Source: an uncultured Lachnospiraceae bacterium (GTDB lineage Bacteria; Bacillota; Clostridia; Lachnospirales; Lachnospiraceae). From it: a stretch of 64,000 bases of DNA. The stretch lies in contig CAMWCA010000005.1 in NCBI GenBank assembly GCA_947172705.1, positions 1-64,000 of the forward strand, given 5' to 3'. Under the pieces are notes generated by a model. It had not been told where the DNA came from, ran no database searches, and saw only the letters and a program-made list of their open reading frames with translations. Positions 18,163 to 26,905 of the stretch are shown here, in pieces; the first letter of the stretch is position 1, and each line of letters begins with the position of its first letter. Both the position numbers and the translations under genes were made by a program.

Positions 18163-20049
18163 ATGTGCGGAATAGCAGGGTTTTGCAATCTGAAATACGA
18201 CCGTAGTAGTAATATTGAAAAAATGAAGGAAAAACTGTTTCACAGAGGACCTGATGCAGGAGGAAGTTTTTTTTCGGAAGACGGGCAGGTAACCTTTGGA
18301 CACAGGAGGCTTTCTATCGTGGATTTGTCAGAAAATGGTGCCCAACCCATGATTTCACATAGCGGTCGTTATGTAATTACGTACAATGGTGAAGTTTATA
18401 ACTATAAAAAGATAGCGAAGAAACTTCTTGAGGAAAAAAAGGTGGAGGCTTTTAAGGGTACTTCTGATACGGAAGTTTTACTGGAAGCGTTTGAGGCGTA
18501 CGGCGTAAAGGAAGGGATTTCCCTGTGTAAGGGCATGTTTGCCATAGCTCTTTATGACCAACAGGAGCAATGTCTGTATTTGCTTAGAGACCGAATTGGA
18601 GAAAAACCGTTGTATTATGGGCAGGTAGGGGAGGCGTTTGCATTCTCTTCGGAGTTGAATGCGCTGCGGGCGCTTGAAGGTTTTCGGAATCCTATCAATA
18701 CCGAAGTACTGGATTTATATTTTATTCACGGCTATATTCCGGCACCTTATTCTATTTATAAGGATATTTACAAACTTGAGGCAGGGACAATATTAAAAAT
18801 TAAATTACCATTTAATAACATGGAACAAATAGAACTGGAAACCTACTGGTCTGTAAAGGAAACGGCAAAAAGAGGTCAGGCAACCCTTTTTAAAGGTTCG
18901 GTGGAGGAAGCGGCGGATGAACTGGAACGTTTGTTAAAGGAATCCATAGCGGAACAGATGGTGGCTGATGTGCCTGTAGGCGCCTTTTTGTCAGCGGGGA
19001 TCGACTCCAGCACCGTGGTTGCGTTGATGCAGTCTTTGCATAAGGGTAAGGTAAAAAGCTTTACCATTGGCATGGCGGAGAAGGATTATAACGAGGCAGT
19101 TTACGCCAAAGAGATTGCAAAGCATTTAGGAACGGAGCACACGGAGCTTTATATTACGGAAGAAGATGCCAAGGCGGTACTCCCCAAGCTGGCGGAAATG
19201 TATGGAGAGCCGTTTGCGGATTCGTCCCAGATCCCCACTTATCTGGTGAGTAAAATGACCAGAGAGCATGTGACGGTTTCTCTAAGCGGAGATGGCGGGG
19301 ATGAGCTTTTTTGCGGGTATACTTCTTATGCGTCTGTGGAACGGATCTGGAATAAGATGAAGGGATTTCCCTATTGGCTGCGAAAACCCTGCAGTGAGCT
19401 GGTGATACATTCTCCTTTAGCAGGAAAACCGATCTACAGAATAAAAGGAAAGCTTCTGGGAGCCAGGGGACCATCGGAATTGTACGTGGATTCTTATGAG
19501 ACAGATCCTCTGACGAAAAAAATCAGCCTTGCTCCTGCTGGATGCAGCTATAAATACAGTGAATATGACCCTGGGTTTCTGGAAGAAACCAATCATAATA
19601 TTATGCTCATGGATATGCTGATGTATCACCCGGACGATATTCTTGTGAAAGTAGACAGAGCGGCAATGGCGGTTTCTCTTGAAACAAGAGTTCCCATGTT
19701 GGATAAGGATGTGGTGGAATTTGCATGGAGTCTTCCAATTGTATATAAGAAAGAGGGGAAGACAGGAAAAAAGGTGCTGCGGGATGTGCTTTATCGATAT
19801 GTGCCAAGGGAAATGATGGAACGCCCTAAGAAAGGCTTCAGCATCCCTATTGAAAAATGGCTCCTGCAGAAGGATATGCGGGAATGGGCGGAAAGCCTGA
19901 TCGACAGAAAGCTTCTCCAAAAGCAGGGGATTTTAAATCCGGAGGTGGTTTGGAAAATCTGGCGTGACTTTACAGACAAGGGCGAATGGAGGATACAGAT
20001 CTGGTATATTCTAATGTTTCAGGAATGGATGATGAAAATAAACCTGTAA
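18163..20049 (+). CDS. Asparagine-synthase-like glutamine amidotransferase (second copy)
   Basis: MCGIAGF, FLSAGIDSSTVVA, SGDGGDELFCGY. Confidence 0.93.
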   Translation: MCGIAGFCNLKYDRSSNIEKMKEKLFHRGPDAGGSFFSEDGQVTFGHRRLSIVDLSENGAQPMISHSGRYVITYNGEVYNYKKIAKKLLEEKKVEAFKGTSDTEVLLEAFEAYGVKEGISLCKGMFAIALYDQQEQCLYLLRDRIGEKPLYYGQVGEAFAFSSELNALRALEGFRNPINTEVLDLYFIHGYIPAPYSIYKDIYKLEAGTILKIKLPFNNMEQIELETYWSVKETAKRGQATLFKGSVEEAADELERLLKESIAEQMVADVPVGAFLSAGIDSSTVVALMQSLHKGKVKSFTIGMAEKDYNEAVYAKEIAKHLGTEHTELYITEEDAKAVLPKLAEMYGEPFADSSQIPTYLVSKMTREHVTVSLSGDGGDELFCGYTSYASVERIWNKMKGFPYWLRKPCSELVIHSPLAGKPIYRIKGKLLGARGPSELYVDSYETDPLTKKISLAPAGCSYKYSEYDPGFLEETNHNIMLMDMLMYHPDDILVKVDRAAMAVSLETRVPMLDKDVVEFAWSLPIVYKKEGKTGKKVLRDVLYRYVPREMMERPKKGFSIPIEKWLLQKDMREWAESLIDRKLLQKQGILNPEVVWKIWRDFTDKGEWRIQIWYILMFQEWMMKINL

Positions 20050-21411
20050 TCGTCCCAGAACAGGTTTGTCTGCCATCAGCAGCAGACTGATATAAAACAG
20101 TGCCATATTGTAGATGGTGTAGCGAGTCTGGCAGAAGATGACCAGAGAGACCAGCCCCACGTTGAGAATTATGGAAATAAGAGTCAGAAGGGAAAAGAGA
20201 ATGATCTTCTGATCCTTCACAACGCGGATATGGTAAATAAGCAAAACAATATAAAGCAAATAAACCAGAAGGCTGTACCAGTTCAGGATAGGATTTCGCT
20301 GTGCTACAGTGGTAACCAGTCCGGAAAGAAAATTGTCTGCAAAGGTGCTGAGAATCTTGGACATATTATGTGGGATGACAGAGAAATTGATGGTATCCAT
20401 GATTTCATCGGCATATACGTTTAAGGCGACAATGTCCTTTCCGTAACGTTCTTTTGCAAAAGCATTGATCATGGGCCACATGGTATCGATCTGAATGCAG
20501 TCATAATAGTCTCCAAAATGAGAGACACGGTCAGACCACCCCTTGCCTGCTGCGTTTTTTAAGTAACCTTTTTCTGCACAGACATCATAGATTTCTTCAA
20601 ACAGCTTTTGAACAGCTTCATCCTCAATATAAGCGGCATCCTCCCGTTGGGCGGTATAAAAAGCCATGGTGGTGATAAAACGGGTGTCACCGGAATGTCT
20701 TGCGGCCTCTCCACGAAGGGCAAAATTGTAGCCAAGATCCAGCAGCTGACAGCTAAGAAGAATGCCAGAGGCGCATAGAAAGGCAGCTCCCAACCCTTTG
20801 GGAAGCTGTTTTTTATGACCATAAACAATCAGTTGGCAAAGAATCAACAGAGCAAGGGAAAAGATCATTTGTTTTCTGGTGGAAACCAAAAGAAATACCA
20901 GAACGCAGCACCATAGCAGTTTCGTTCTGGAAGGTTCCAGGACATAATCCATCATCCAGCGGAAAAACAGCAGATAACCGGAGATAGCAATTCCTTCCGT
21001 TAAAATGCTGTTGGAGTACATGGAGCCTCTTTGGGCTGCAAAACGGCATAAGAGAGATACGGCGAAGGATAATAGGAGAGTCAACAGGGGAGTTACCTTG
21101 TGAAGACGGAATTTCTTTCCCACAAATACACTGAAAGACCAGGCGGCCACCGCGGCAAGAATACTTTGGAGAAACGCCGCGGCGGTTAAATAAAAGTCAG
21201 CGCCTGTTCCGGCGAAGACAAATCGTAAAAAAGCCAGAAACATGGGATAGAGAGGTTCTCTGGAAATATTCATTTCAATATAGCTGGGGGAATCCACGCA
21301 GATGACTGCACCATCATAAAAAGCAAAAAAGAGATAAAAGCCCAGGCTGATAATCAGTAAAAGATTAGAATAAGTGCGTGTTAGTTTTTGACTTTCGGTA
21401 TTGGGATGCAT
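20011..21411 (-). CDS. Multi-TM membrane protein, possible GT-C-type glycosyltransferase
   Basis: 466 aa, many hydrophobic helices; opposite strand to neighbours; 3' end overlaps the AsnB-like gene by 39 nt. Confidence 0.65.
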   Translation of the reverse strand: MHPNTESQKLTRTYSNLLLIISLGFYLFFAFYDGAVICVDSPSYIEMNISREPLYPMFLAFLRFVFAGTGADFYLTAAAFLQSILAAVAAWSFSVFVGKKFRLHKVTPLLTLLLSFAVSLLCRFAAQRGSMYSNSILTEGIAISGYLLFFRWMMDYVLEPSRTKLLWCCVLVFLLVSTRKQMIFSLALLILCQLIVYGHKKQLPKGLGAAFLCASGILLSCQLLDLGYNFALRGEAARHSGDTRFITTMAFYTAQREDAAYIEDEAVQKLFEEIYDVCAEKGYLKNAAGKGWSDRVSHFGDYYDCIQIDTMWPMINAFAKERYGKDIVALNVYADEIMDTINFSVIPHNMSKILSTFADNFLSGLVTTVAQRNPILNWYSLLVYLLYIVLLIYHIRVVKDQKIILFSLLTLISIILNVGLVSLVIFCQTRYTIYNMALFYISLLLMADKPVLGRLQVYFHHPFLKH

Positions 21412-21421
21412 GATTTTCTCC

Positions 21422-22318
21422 TTAATGATCCTGCGGCTTATTTCCCCAAATAATGATACAATTTTTTTCTTTGGTCAAAGGCTCCTCGGGGATAACGGAA
21501 GAACCGGGGATTTTTTTCAAAAGCGCTTCCAGGCTGTAACCATCCAAAACATCGCAGGAGAGGGAATTCCATGTGATATAGCCAGCTCTTGATTTTAAAA
21601 TCACTTTATCCAGATAAATGTCCTGAATATCCCGTATCAATTCAGAAAAAGCATAGTTGCTCATAACAAAGTCGTAAGACGAGTCTACTTCAATGCGCGT
21701 CCCGTCCACAAATTTTACTCTGTCGATAATAGAATTCCCAAATTTGCCAAGATACTTCTTTGCCAGTCCCAGTACTTCAGGAAGATCAAAAAGGGAATAG
21801 GATTCAATTCCCGCCAAATAACTTGTAAGGATCCTGCATTCGCCAGCGTAACCAATGCCGATCTCGGCAACTGATTTGATTGTTGGGATATCAAACAAAA
21901 GCGCAATATCCTGTAAAACTTTTGCGTAACGAAGGGTGGTGGGGGAAAAGTCCATATCCTGACCATTTACGTTGTATGAGAAGGTAACGGGATTGCCATA
22001 CTGGTCATTCCGTTGAAAATTGTGCCAATCCGGATCGGAAAATTGCAGTTGTTTTCTCTTTTGGATTATATCCAGGTATGCCTGTCCCTGCACTTGGGAA
22101 ACATGTTCTAAAATGTCATTATACGTAGGGTTTCGCCTGAAATCCTGAAAAAATCGTTCATTTCTGGATGCCATATAACAGACCACCGGATAGGAATTGT
22201 CGTCTGATATGCTGGTCTTTCGCCCCTGTGCTACCAATTTATGATTATAATATTTATAGAGAATTCGATCCATGTAATGCGTATATAAAGCTTTTATTTT
22301 TTTGATTGCCTGAGCCAT
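21422..22318 (-). CDS. Putative sugar O-methyltransferase (NanM-like family)
   Basis: SAM-binding-like segment VAEIGIGYAGECRIL, FDLPEVLGLAKKYLGK, FVMSNYAFSELIRDIQDIYLDKVILKSRAGYITWN. Confidence 0.7.
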   Translation of the reverse strand: MAQAIKKIKALYTHYMDRILYKYYNHKLVAQGRKTSISDDNSYPVVCYMASRNERFFQDFRRNPTYNDILEHVSQVQGQAYLDIIQKRKQLQFSDPDWHNFQRNDQYGNPVTFSYNVNGQDMDFSPTTLRYAKVLQDIALLFDIPTIKSVAEIGIGYAGECRILTSYLAGIESYSLFDLPEVLGLAKKYLGKFGNSIIDRVKFVDGTRIEVDSSYDFVMSNYAFSELIRDIQDIYLDKVILKSRAGYITWNSLSCDVLDGYSLEALLKKIPGSSVIPEEPLTKEKNCIIIWGNKPQDH

Positions 22319-22363
22319 AAAGCATCCTCTCCTTTTATTGTTAGAAAAATAAACTTATGGAAC

Positions 22364-22392
22364 ATCTTAGCATACTTTTGTACCCCCTGCAA
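22364..22392 (-). promoter_or_regulatory. Putative minus-strand promoter TTGCAG-N17-TAAGAT (extended -10) for the two minus-strand genes
   Basis: On the minus strand TTGCAG (22392-22387), 17 nt, TGc, TAAGAT (22369-22364), then AAAGGAGAGG upstream of the ATG ending at 22318. Confidence 0.45.
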
Positions 22393-22434
22393 CAGCCAAC
22401 GGCAAGATGCCGATGCCGGGGCTCCTCCATAATC

Positions 22435-22463
22435 TGGACTGAGACAGGAAACCATGGTATAAT
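22435..22463 (+). promoter_or_regulatory. Putative promoter TGGACT-N17-TATAAT with extended -10 (TGgTATAAT)
   Basis: TGGACT 22435-22440, TG 22455-22456, TATAAT 22458-22463; AGGAGGA and TTG start at 22519. Confidence 0.65.
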
Positions 22464-22518
22464 GAATCAGATTTACCGCCGTCCATAAAGAACTGGAAGC
22501 AACAGGAGGAATAAAGAA

Positions 22519-23838
22519 TTGTTCAGGGAAAACGATAATTGTTTTAAAATAATCCTGAAATCAGCATTGTTGTTGATTGCAGGTATTGTCGCTGGCTTTT
22601 TTGCATTATTGCTTGTATATGCGCTTCCAAGAGGAAAAATGAAAGAGCATGTGCTTGAAAATGCGGATTCTTATACTGAAAATTATATGCTGGTAGATGG
22701 ATATAAATCTACTCTCCTGGATATCCATACGGATATCGTAATGCTTTCGGCAGCAATATGTCCCGCTTCGGATAATTTGATTGCCGATATGATGTTTGCT
22801 CCGAGACGCCGCCTTTTGGAAAACGATGACGATTCCCAATTGACAGCCAATTATACATGCGAAGATGAAAGCCTGGTAAAATATAGAAGGTACCCTCGAT
22901 ACTGGCATGGCTATCTTGTGATTCTCAAGCCGCTGCTCATGCTGTTCAGTGTTGCGGATCTGCGCCTGATTTACTTTTTTGTGCAGTCCATTCTGCTTCT
23001 AATTATTATGGCAGGTCTGATAAAGAAAAATCAGGTTTCTTTTGCCGTATGCTTCGGGCTTGGTATACTGGTTATCAATCCTATGGTTACGGCGCTTAAT
23101 TTTCAGAATGCATCCATATATTTTATCCTCCTTTTATCTCTCTTATTTTTGATCTGTTCCGGGAAATTGGAGGGGGATTATCTGATCAGGAAAGAATGCA
23201 TGGCTTTTTTTCAGATCATTGGCATGTCTGTAGCGTACTTTGATTTTTTTACCTATCCTGTTGCAGCATTAGGCGTTCCGCTGCTGTTTTTGTTATATTT
23301 TTCCGATGGGAAGGATGTGAAAAAGAGGATTGGGTATGTAATGCTCCATTCTGTCATGTTTTTTGCAGGGTATATAGGAATGTACCTTGGGAAATGGGCG
23401 CTTGCCACCCTTCTTACGGATGTGAATGTTTTTAAGGATGCGTATGATGAGATTATGATCCTGTTGAACGCAGGCAAGGTTGAGGGGGAAGAAATTACAA
23501 TTATAAGCGGTATGGCGAGAAATTTGGTTCATTTTATACAGCCGCCCTATCTGCTGTTGATCGCAGGGGGAATGATATATGCGGCTGCGGTTTCGGGAAA
23601 GGCGAAGCTTACGCTGATATGGGCGCGCAGAAGTATTCCTGTGCTGACGGTAGCACTTTATCCCTTTTGCCATATGCTTGCATCTGCCCATTCTTATTAC
23701 CATTATCATTTTGTGTATAGAGAATTTGCCGTTACGGTACTGGCAGTATTATTTATGATTCTGGACATTAAAAAGAGCGCAAATATCGCCTGTGTTTCTT
23801 GTAGGCAGAATGAAAATGTGTTAAAATCAATAGATTAA
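22519..23838 (+). CDS. Multi-TM membrane protein (possible GT-C / polymerase-like)
   Basis: 439 aa with repeated hydrophobic helices; TTG start with good SD. Confidence 0.65.
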   Translation: MFRENDNCFKIILKSALLLIAGIVAGFFALLLVYALPRGKMKEHVLENADSYTENYMLVDGYKSTLLDIHTDIVMLSAAICPASDNLIADMMFAPRRRLLENDDDSQLTANYTCEDESLVKYRRYPRYWHGYLVILKPLLMLFSVADLRLIYFFVQSILLLIIMAGLIKKNQVSFAVCFGLGILVINPMVTALNFQNASIYFILLLSLLFLICSGKLEGDYLIRKECMAFFQIIGMSVAYFDFFTYPVAALGVPLLFLLYFSDGKDVKKRIGYVMLHSVMFFAGYIGMYLGKWALATLLTDVNVFKDAYDEIMILLNAGKVEGEEITIISGMARNLVHFIQPPYLLLIAGGMIYAAAVSGKAKLTLIWARRSIPVLTVALYPFCHMLASAHSYYHYHFVYREFAVTVLAVLFMILDIKKSANIACVSCRQNENVLKSID

Positions 23839-23863
23839 GGATAATAAATAAGAGGTATATACC

Positions 23864-24820
23864 ATGAATATAATCAGGATGTCCGGAGGTTTGGGAAATC
23901 AGATGTTTCAGTATGCATTGTACCTGAAGCTCCGTTCATTGGGAAAAGAAGTAAAATTTGACGATATCAATGAATACCGAGGCGAAAGCACGCGGCCTAT
24001 TATGCTTGCACTGTTTGGCATCGACTATCCAAGGGCAACATGGGATGAGATCGTAGGGTTTACAGACGGTTCCATGGATATATTAAAGAGGATCAGGAGA
24101 AAGCTTTTTGGCAGGAGAGCCATTGAATACTATGAGGAAGGATTTTATGACCCCAAAGTGCTTCAGTTTGAATCCATGTATCTGCGGGGAAATTTCCAAA
24201 GTGAGAAGTATTTTGCAGATATAGGGGACGAGGTAAGAGCGCTGTACCAGTTTCCCACCTTAGAAGACATGCATCTGCCGGAGGATCTTTATGGGAGTAC
24301 CAGGGCATGTCTGGATGCCATAGAAGCCACCGAGGCAGTAGGACTTCATATGTACAGAAGCGATTCGCGCAGGGAGGAAGAGTTGTATGAGGGGATTTGC
24401 ACGGAGAAATACTATGAAGGCGCGGTGCGCTTTTTGCAGGAAAAATGTCCTCAGGCAACTTTTTTCATTTTCAGTAATGAGCCCAAATGGGTGAGGGGCT
24501 GGGTGGAAAACCTGATCGGCAGTCAGATCAGGGAAGGCATGAGCCGAGAAGAAATAAAGGCAATGGAAAAGCGGTTTGTAATGGTGGAGGCAAATACGGA
24601 ATATACCGGTTACCTGGATATGCTTTTGATGAGTAAATGCAGGCATAACATTATCTCTAATTCCAGCTTTAGCTGGTGGGCGGCGTGGATCAATCACAAT
24701 CCGGATAAGCTGATCGTTGCCCCGGATCGATGGGTGAACGACAAGGAAAGCAGCGATGTTTATACGAAAGGCATGACACTGGTTGACGCTCAGGGCAGAG
24801 TGAGCGGTATCGTAAAATAA
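23864..24820 (+). CDS. GT11 alpha-1,2-fucosyltransferase-like protein with non-canonical donor motif
   Basis: GGLGNQMFQYALYLKL and SNSSFSWWAAWIN are GT11 hallmarks, but HxRRGDY is replaced by HMYRSDS. Confidence 0.85.
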   Translation: MNIIRMSGGLGNQMFQYALYLKLRSLGKEVKFDDINEYRGESTRPIMLALFGIDYPRATWDEIVGFTDGSMDILKRIRRKLFGRRAIEYYEEGFYDPKVLQFESMYLRGNFQSEKYFADIGDEVRALYQFPTLEDMHLPEDLYGSTRACLDAIEATEAVGLHMYRSDSRREEELYEGICTEKYYEGAVRFLQEKCPQATFFIFSNEPKWVRGWVENLIGSQIREGMSREEIKAMEKRFVMVEANTEYTGYLDMLLMSKCRHNIISNSSFSWWAAWINHNPDKLIVAPDRWVNDKESSDVYTKGMTLVDAQGRVSGIVK

Positions 24821-24844
24821 AAGGACAAGGAAGAATTTCCGGTT

Positions 24845-25780
24845 ATGGATATTATCAGAATGACAGGCGGTCTGGGAAATCAGATGTTTCAGTATGCGCT
24901 GTACCTGAAGCTGCGGGCTATGGGGCGGGAAGTAAAATTTGACGATGTTTCCGAATACCGGCTGGAAAATGCACGACCTATTATGCTTTGGGTATTTGAC
25001 ATTTCCTACCCAAAAGCCAGCCAGAGGGAGATCAATGAAATAACGGACGGCTTCTTAAAGTTCTCCCACCGCGTCAGAAGAAAACTGTTTGGGAGAAAAT
25101 CTCTGGAATATCATGAGAAGGACTGTAATTTTGATTGTCAGGTACTGGAAAGAGATCCGGCTTACCTGACCGGTTATTTTCAAAGTGAAAAATATTTTAA
25201 AGAGATAGAAGAGCAGGTACGGAAGGCGTTTGTTTTTTCAAACCGTATTTGGGAAAAGCTGGATGCAGGAATTAAGGAAAAAATGGAAGGGTATTTGGAG
25301 CAGATCCAAAATACCTTGGCTGTGTCCGTTCATGTGCGCAGGGGTGACTATCTTACGACCAGCGGGGTGTTTGGCGGAATCTGTACGGAGGTTTATTACA
25401 GAAGAGCGGTAAAGAGAATGCTGGAATCTTATCCGCAGGCTCTTTTTTTTGTTTTTACCAATGATGTTGGCTGGGTAAGAGATTGGATTCCCGGATTTTG
25501 CAGGGAATTGGAGCTGGCGGATACGGACAGGTTTATTGTGGTGGAAGGCGCCACAGAAGATACCGGCTATATTGACATGCTGCTGATGAGCAAGTGCAGA
25601 CATCATATTCTTGCCAATTCCAGTTTTAGCTGGTGGGGCGCGTGGCTGAATCCGGCGAAGGACAAATGCCTGATCGCCCCTTCGGTGTGGTTTAACAATC
25701 AGGATAGCAGGGATATTTATACAGAAACCATGATCAAAATTTCTCCGGAGGGCGAATTGATAAAAGATGAAGCAAAATGA
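24845..25780 (+). CDS. GT11 alpha-1,2-fucosyltransferase (tandem paralog, canonical motif)
   Basis: GGLGNQMFQYALYLKL, SVHVRRGDYL, ANSSFSWWGAWLN. Confidence 0.9.
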   Translation: MDIIRMTGGLGNQMFQYALYLKLRAMGREVKFDDVSEYRLENARPIMLWVFDISYPKASQREINEITDGFLKFSHRVRRKLFGRKSLEYHEKDCNFDCQVLERDPAYLTGYFQSEKYFKEIEEQVRKAFVFSNRIWEKLDAGIKEKMEGYLEQIQNTLAVSVHVRRGDYLTTSGVFGGICTEVYYRRAVKRMLESYPQALFFVFTNDVGWVRDWIPGFCRELELADTDRFIVVEGATEDTGYIDMLLMSKCRHHILANSSFSWWGAWLNPAKDKCLIAPSVWFNNQDSRDIYTETMIKISPEGELIKDEAK

Positions 25781-26783
25781 TCCTTTGATTTCCGTTATTG
25801 TGACTGCGTATAATATTGATCAATACCTTTCCAGATGCGTGGACAGCCTGCTGGCACAGACTTACAAGCATATGGAAATTATTTTGGTAGACGATGGGTC
25901 GGATGACCAAACCCCTCTGTTGTGCGATGCTTATGCGGAAAAGAATGCGTCTGTTTCGGTGATCCACAGGGAGAACGGTGGTCCTTCCGCTGCCAGGAAT
26001 GCAGGTCTGGAGATGGCGCAGGGGGAATATGTGGGGTATGTGGACGGAGACGACTGGATAGAGCCGGACATGTATGAAAAGATGCTGGGCGCATGCCTGG
26101 ACACAGGTGCGCAAATCGCCATATGTGCTTACAGACAGGTAGGAGAAGGCGCTGAAGAGATCCGTCCTACCGGCAATATTCTGGTGCTTACCAGGGAGAA
26201 AGCGTTGGATCTGTATATCAACGGGGATTCCCAGTATCATATTTATCACTCGGTATGGAGTAAGCTTTTTGAAAAAAAGGTGATTCAGGATATCAGATTT
26301 CCGGAGGGACGGAAGTCGGAGGATATTATGTACACAACATGGGCGCTTACCAGAGCGTCTGAGTGTGTGTTTCTGGATACCCCATATTACAATTATACAG
26401 TGGATCGAAAGGGGAGCATCATGAACAGCCGGCTTCACCAGCGGCGGTTTGAGGATGAGATTCCCTTCTGGAAAGAACAGGCGTCTTACCTTCATGGAAT
26501 CGGGATGGAAGAACTGGCGGACCAGTCGAAATATCAGTTTTACCGTAAAATGCTGTTCTACTACATTGATTTCAGAGACCGAAAAATGAAAAGCTCCGGC
26601 AGGGAATTGATCGCTTTTTTGCGGAAGGAGAAAAAGGAGATCAAAAGAATTTACCGGAAATCTTATGTGGCGGGAGGGGACAGAGTTAGAATGAAGCTTG
26701 CCCTGTGCCTGCCCGGCGTCTATTACAGAGTGGTTAAGTTATATGATAAATGGATTATTCCTCTGCGGCAGCACAGTGTCTGA
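25767..26783 (+). CDS. Glycosyltransferase family 2
   Basis: ISVIVTAYNIDQYLSRCVDSLLAQTYKHMEIILVDDGSDD; VDGDDWIEPDMYE. Confidence 0.92.
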   Translation: MKQNDPLISVIVTAYNIDQYLSRCVDSLLAQTYKHMEIILVDDGSDDQTPLLCDAYAEKNASVSVIHRENGGPSAARNAGLEMAQGEYVGYVDGDDWIEPDMYEKMLGACLDTGAQIAICAYRQVGEGAEEIRPTGNILVLTREKALDLYINGDSQYHIYHSVWSKLFEKKVIQDIRFPEGRKSEDIMYTTWALTRASECVFLDTPYYNYTVDRKGSIMNSRLHQRRFEDEIPFWKEQASYLHGIGMEELADQSKYQFYRKMLFYYIDFRDRKMKSSGRELIAFLRKEKKEIKRIYRKSYVAGGDRVRMKLALCLPGVYYRVVKLYDKWIIPLRQHSV

Positions 26784-26808
26784 ATCCGCCTCTCCGTTAT
26801 GATAAAAT

Positions 26809-26837
26809 TTGCCTGTAAAAGCAATGTATGGTATAAT
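26809..26837 (+). promoter_or_regulatory. Putative promoter TTGCCT-N17-TATAAT with extended -10 (TGgTATAAT)
   Basis: TTGCCT 26809-26814, TG 26829-26830, TATAAT 26832-26837; 68 nt before ATG 26906. Confidence 0.65.
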
Positions 26838-26905
26838 TTTAAGCCGACAAGAAAGGTAAGATAAGGCGTTTTGCAGAAGCTGTTTGGAAAACTAGAAGGA
26901 GATTT

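Noticed and set aside
22400-22418. Terminator hairpin
   Set aside because: Only a 5-bp stem and no T-tract; kept only as part of the divergent-promoter observation.
23864-24820. Calling the first GT11 a pseudogene
   Set aside because: Full-length frame with all other GT11 motifs; the motif loss is reported as a finding instead.
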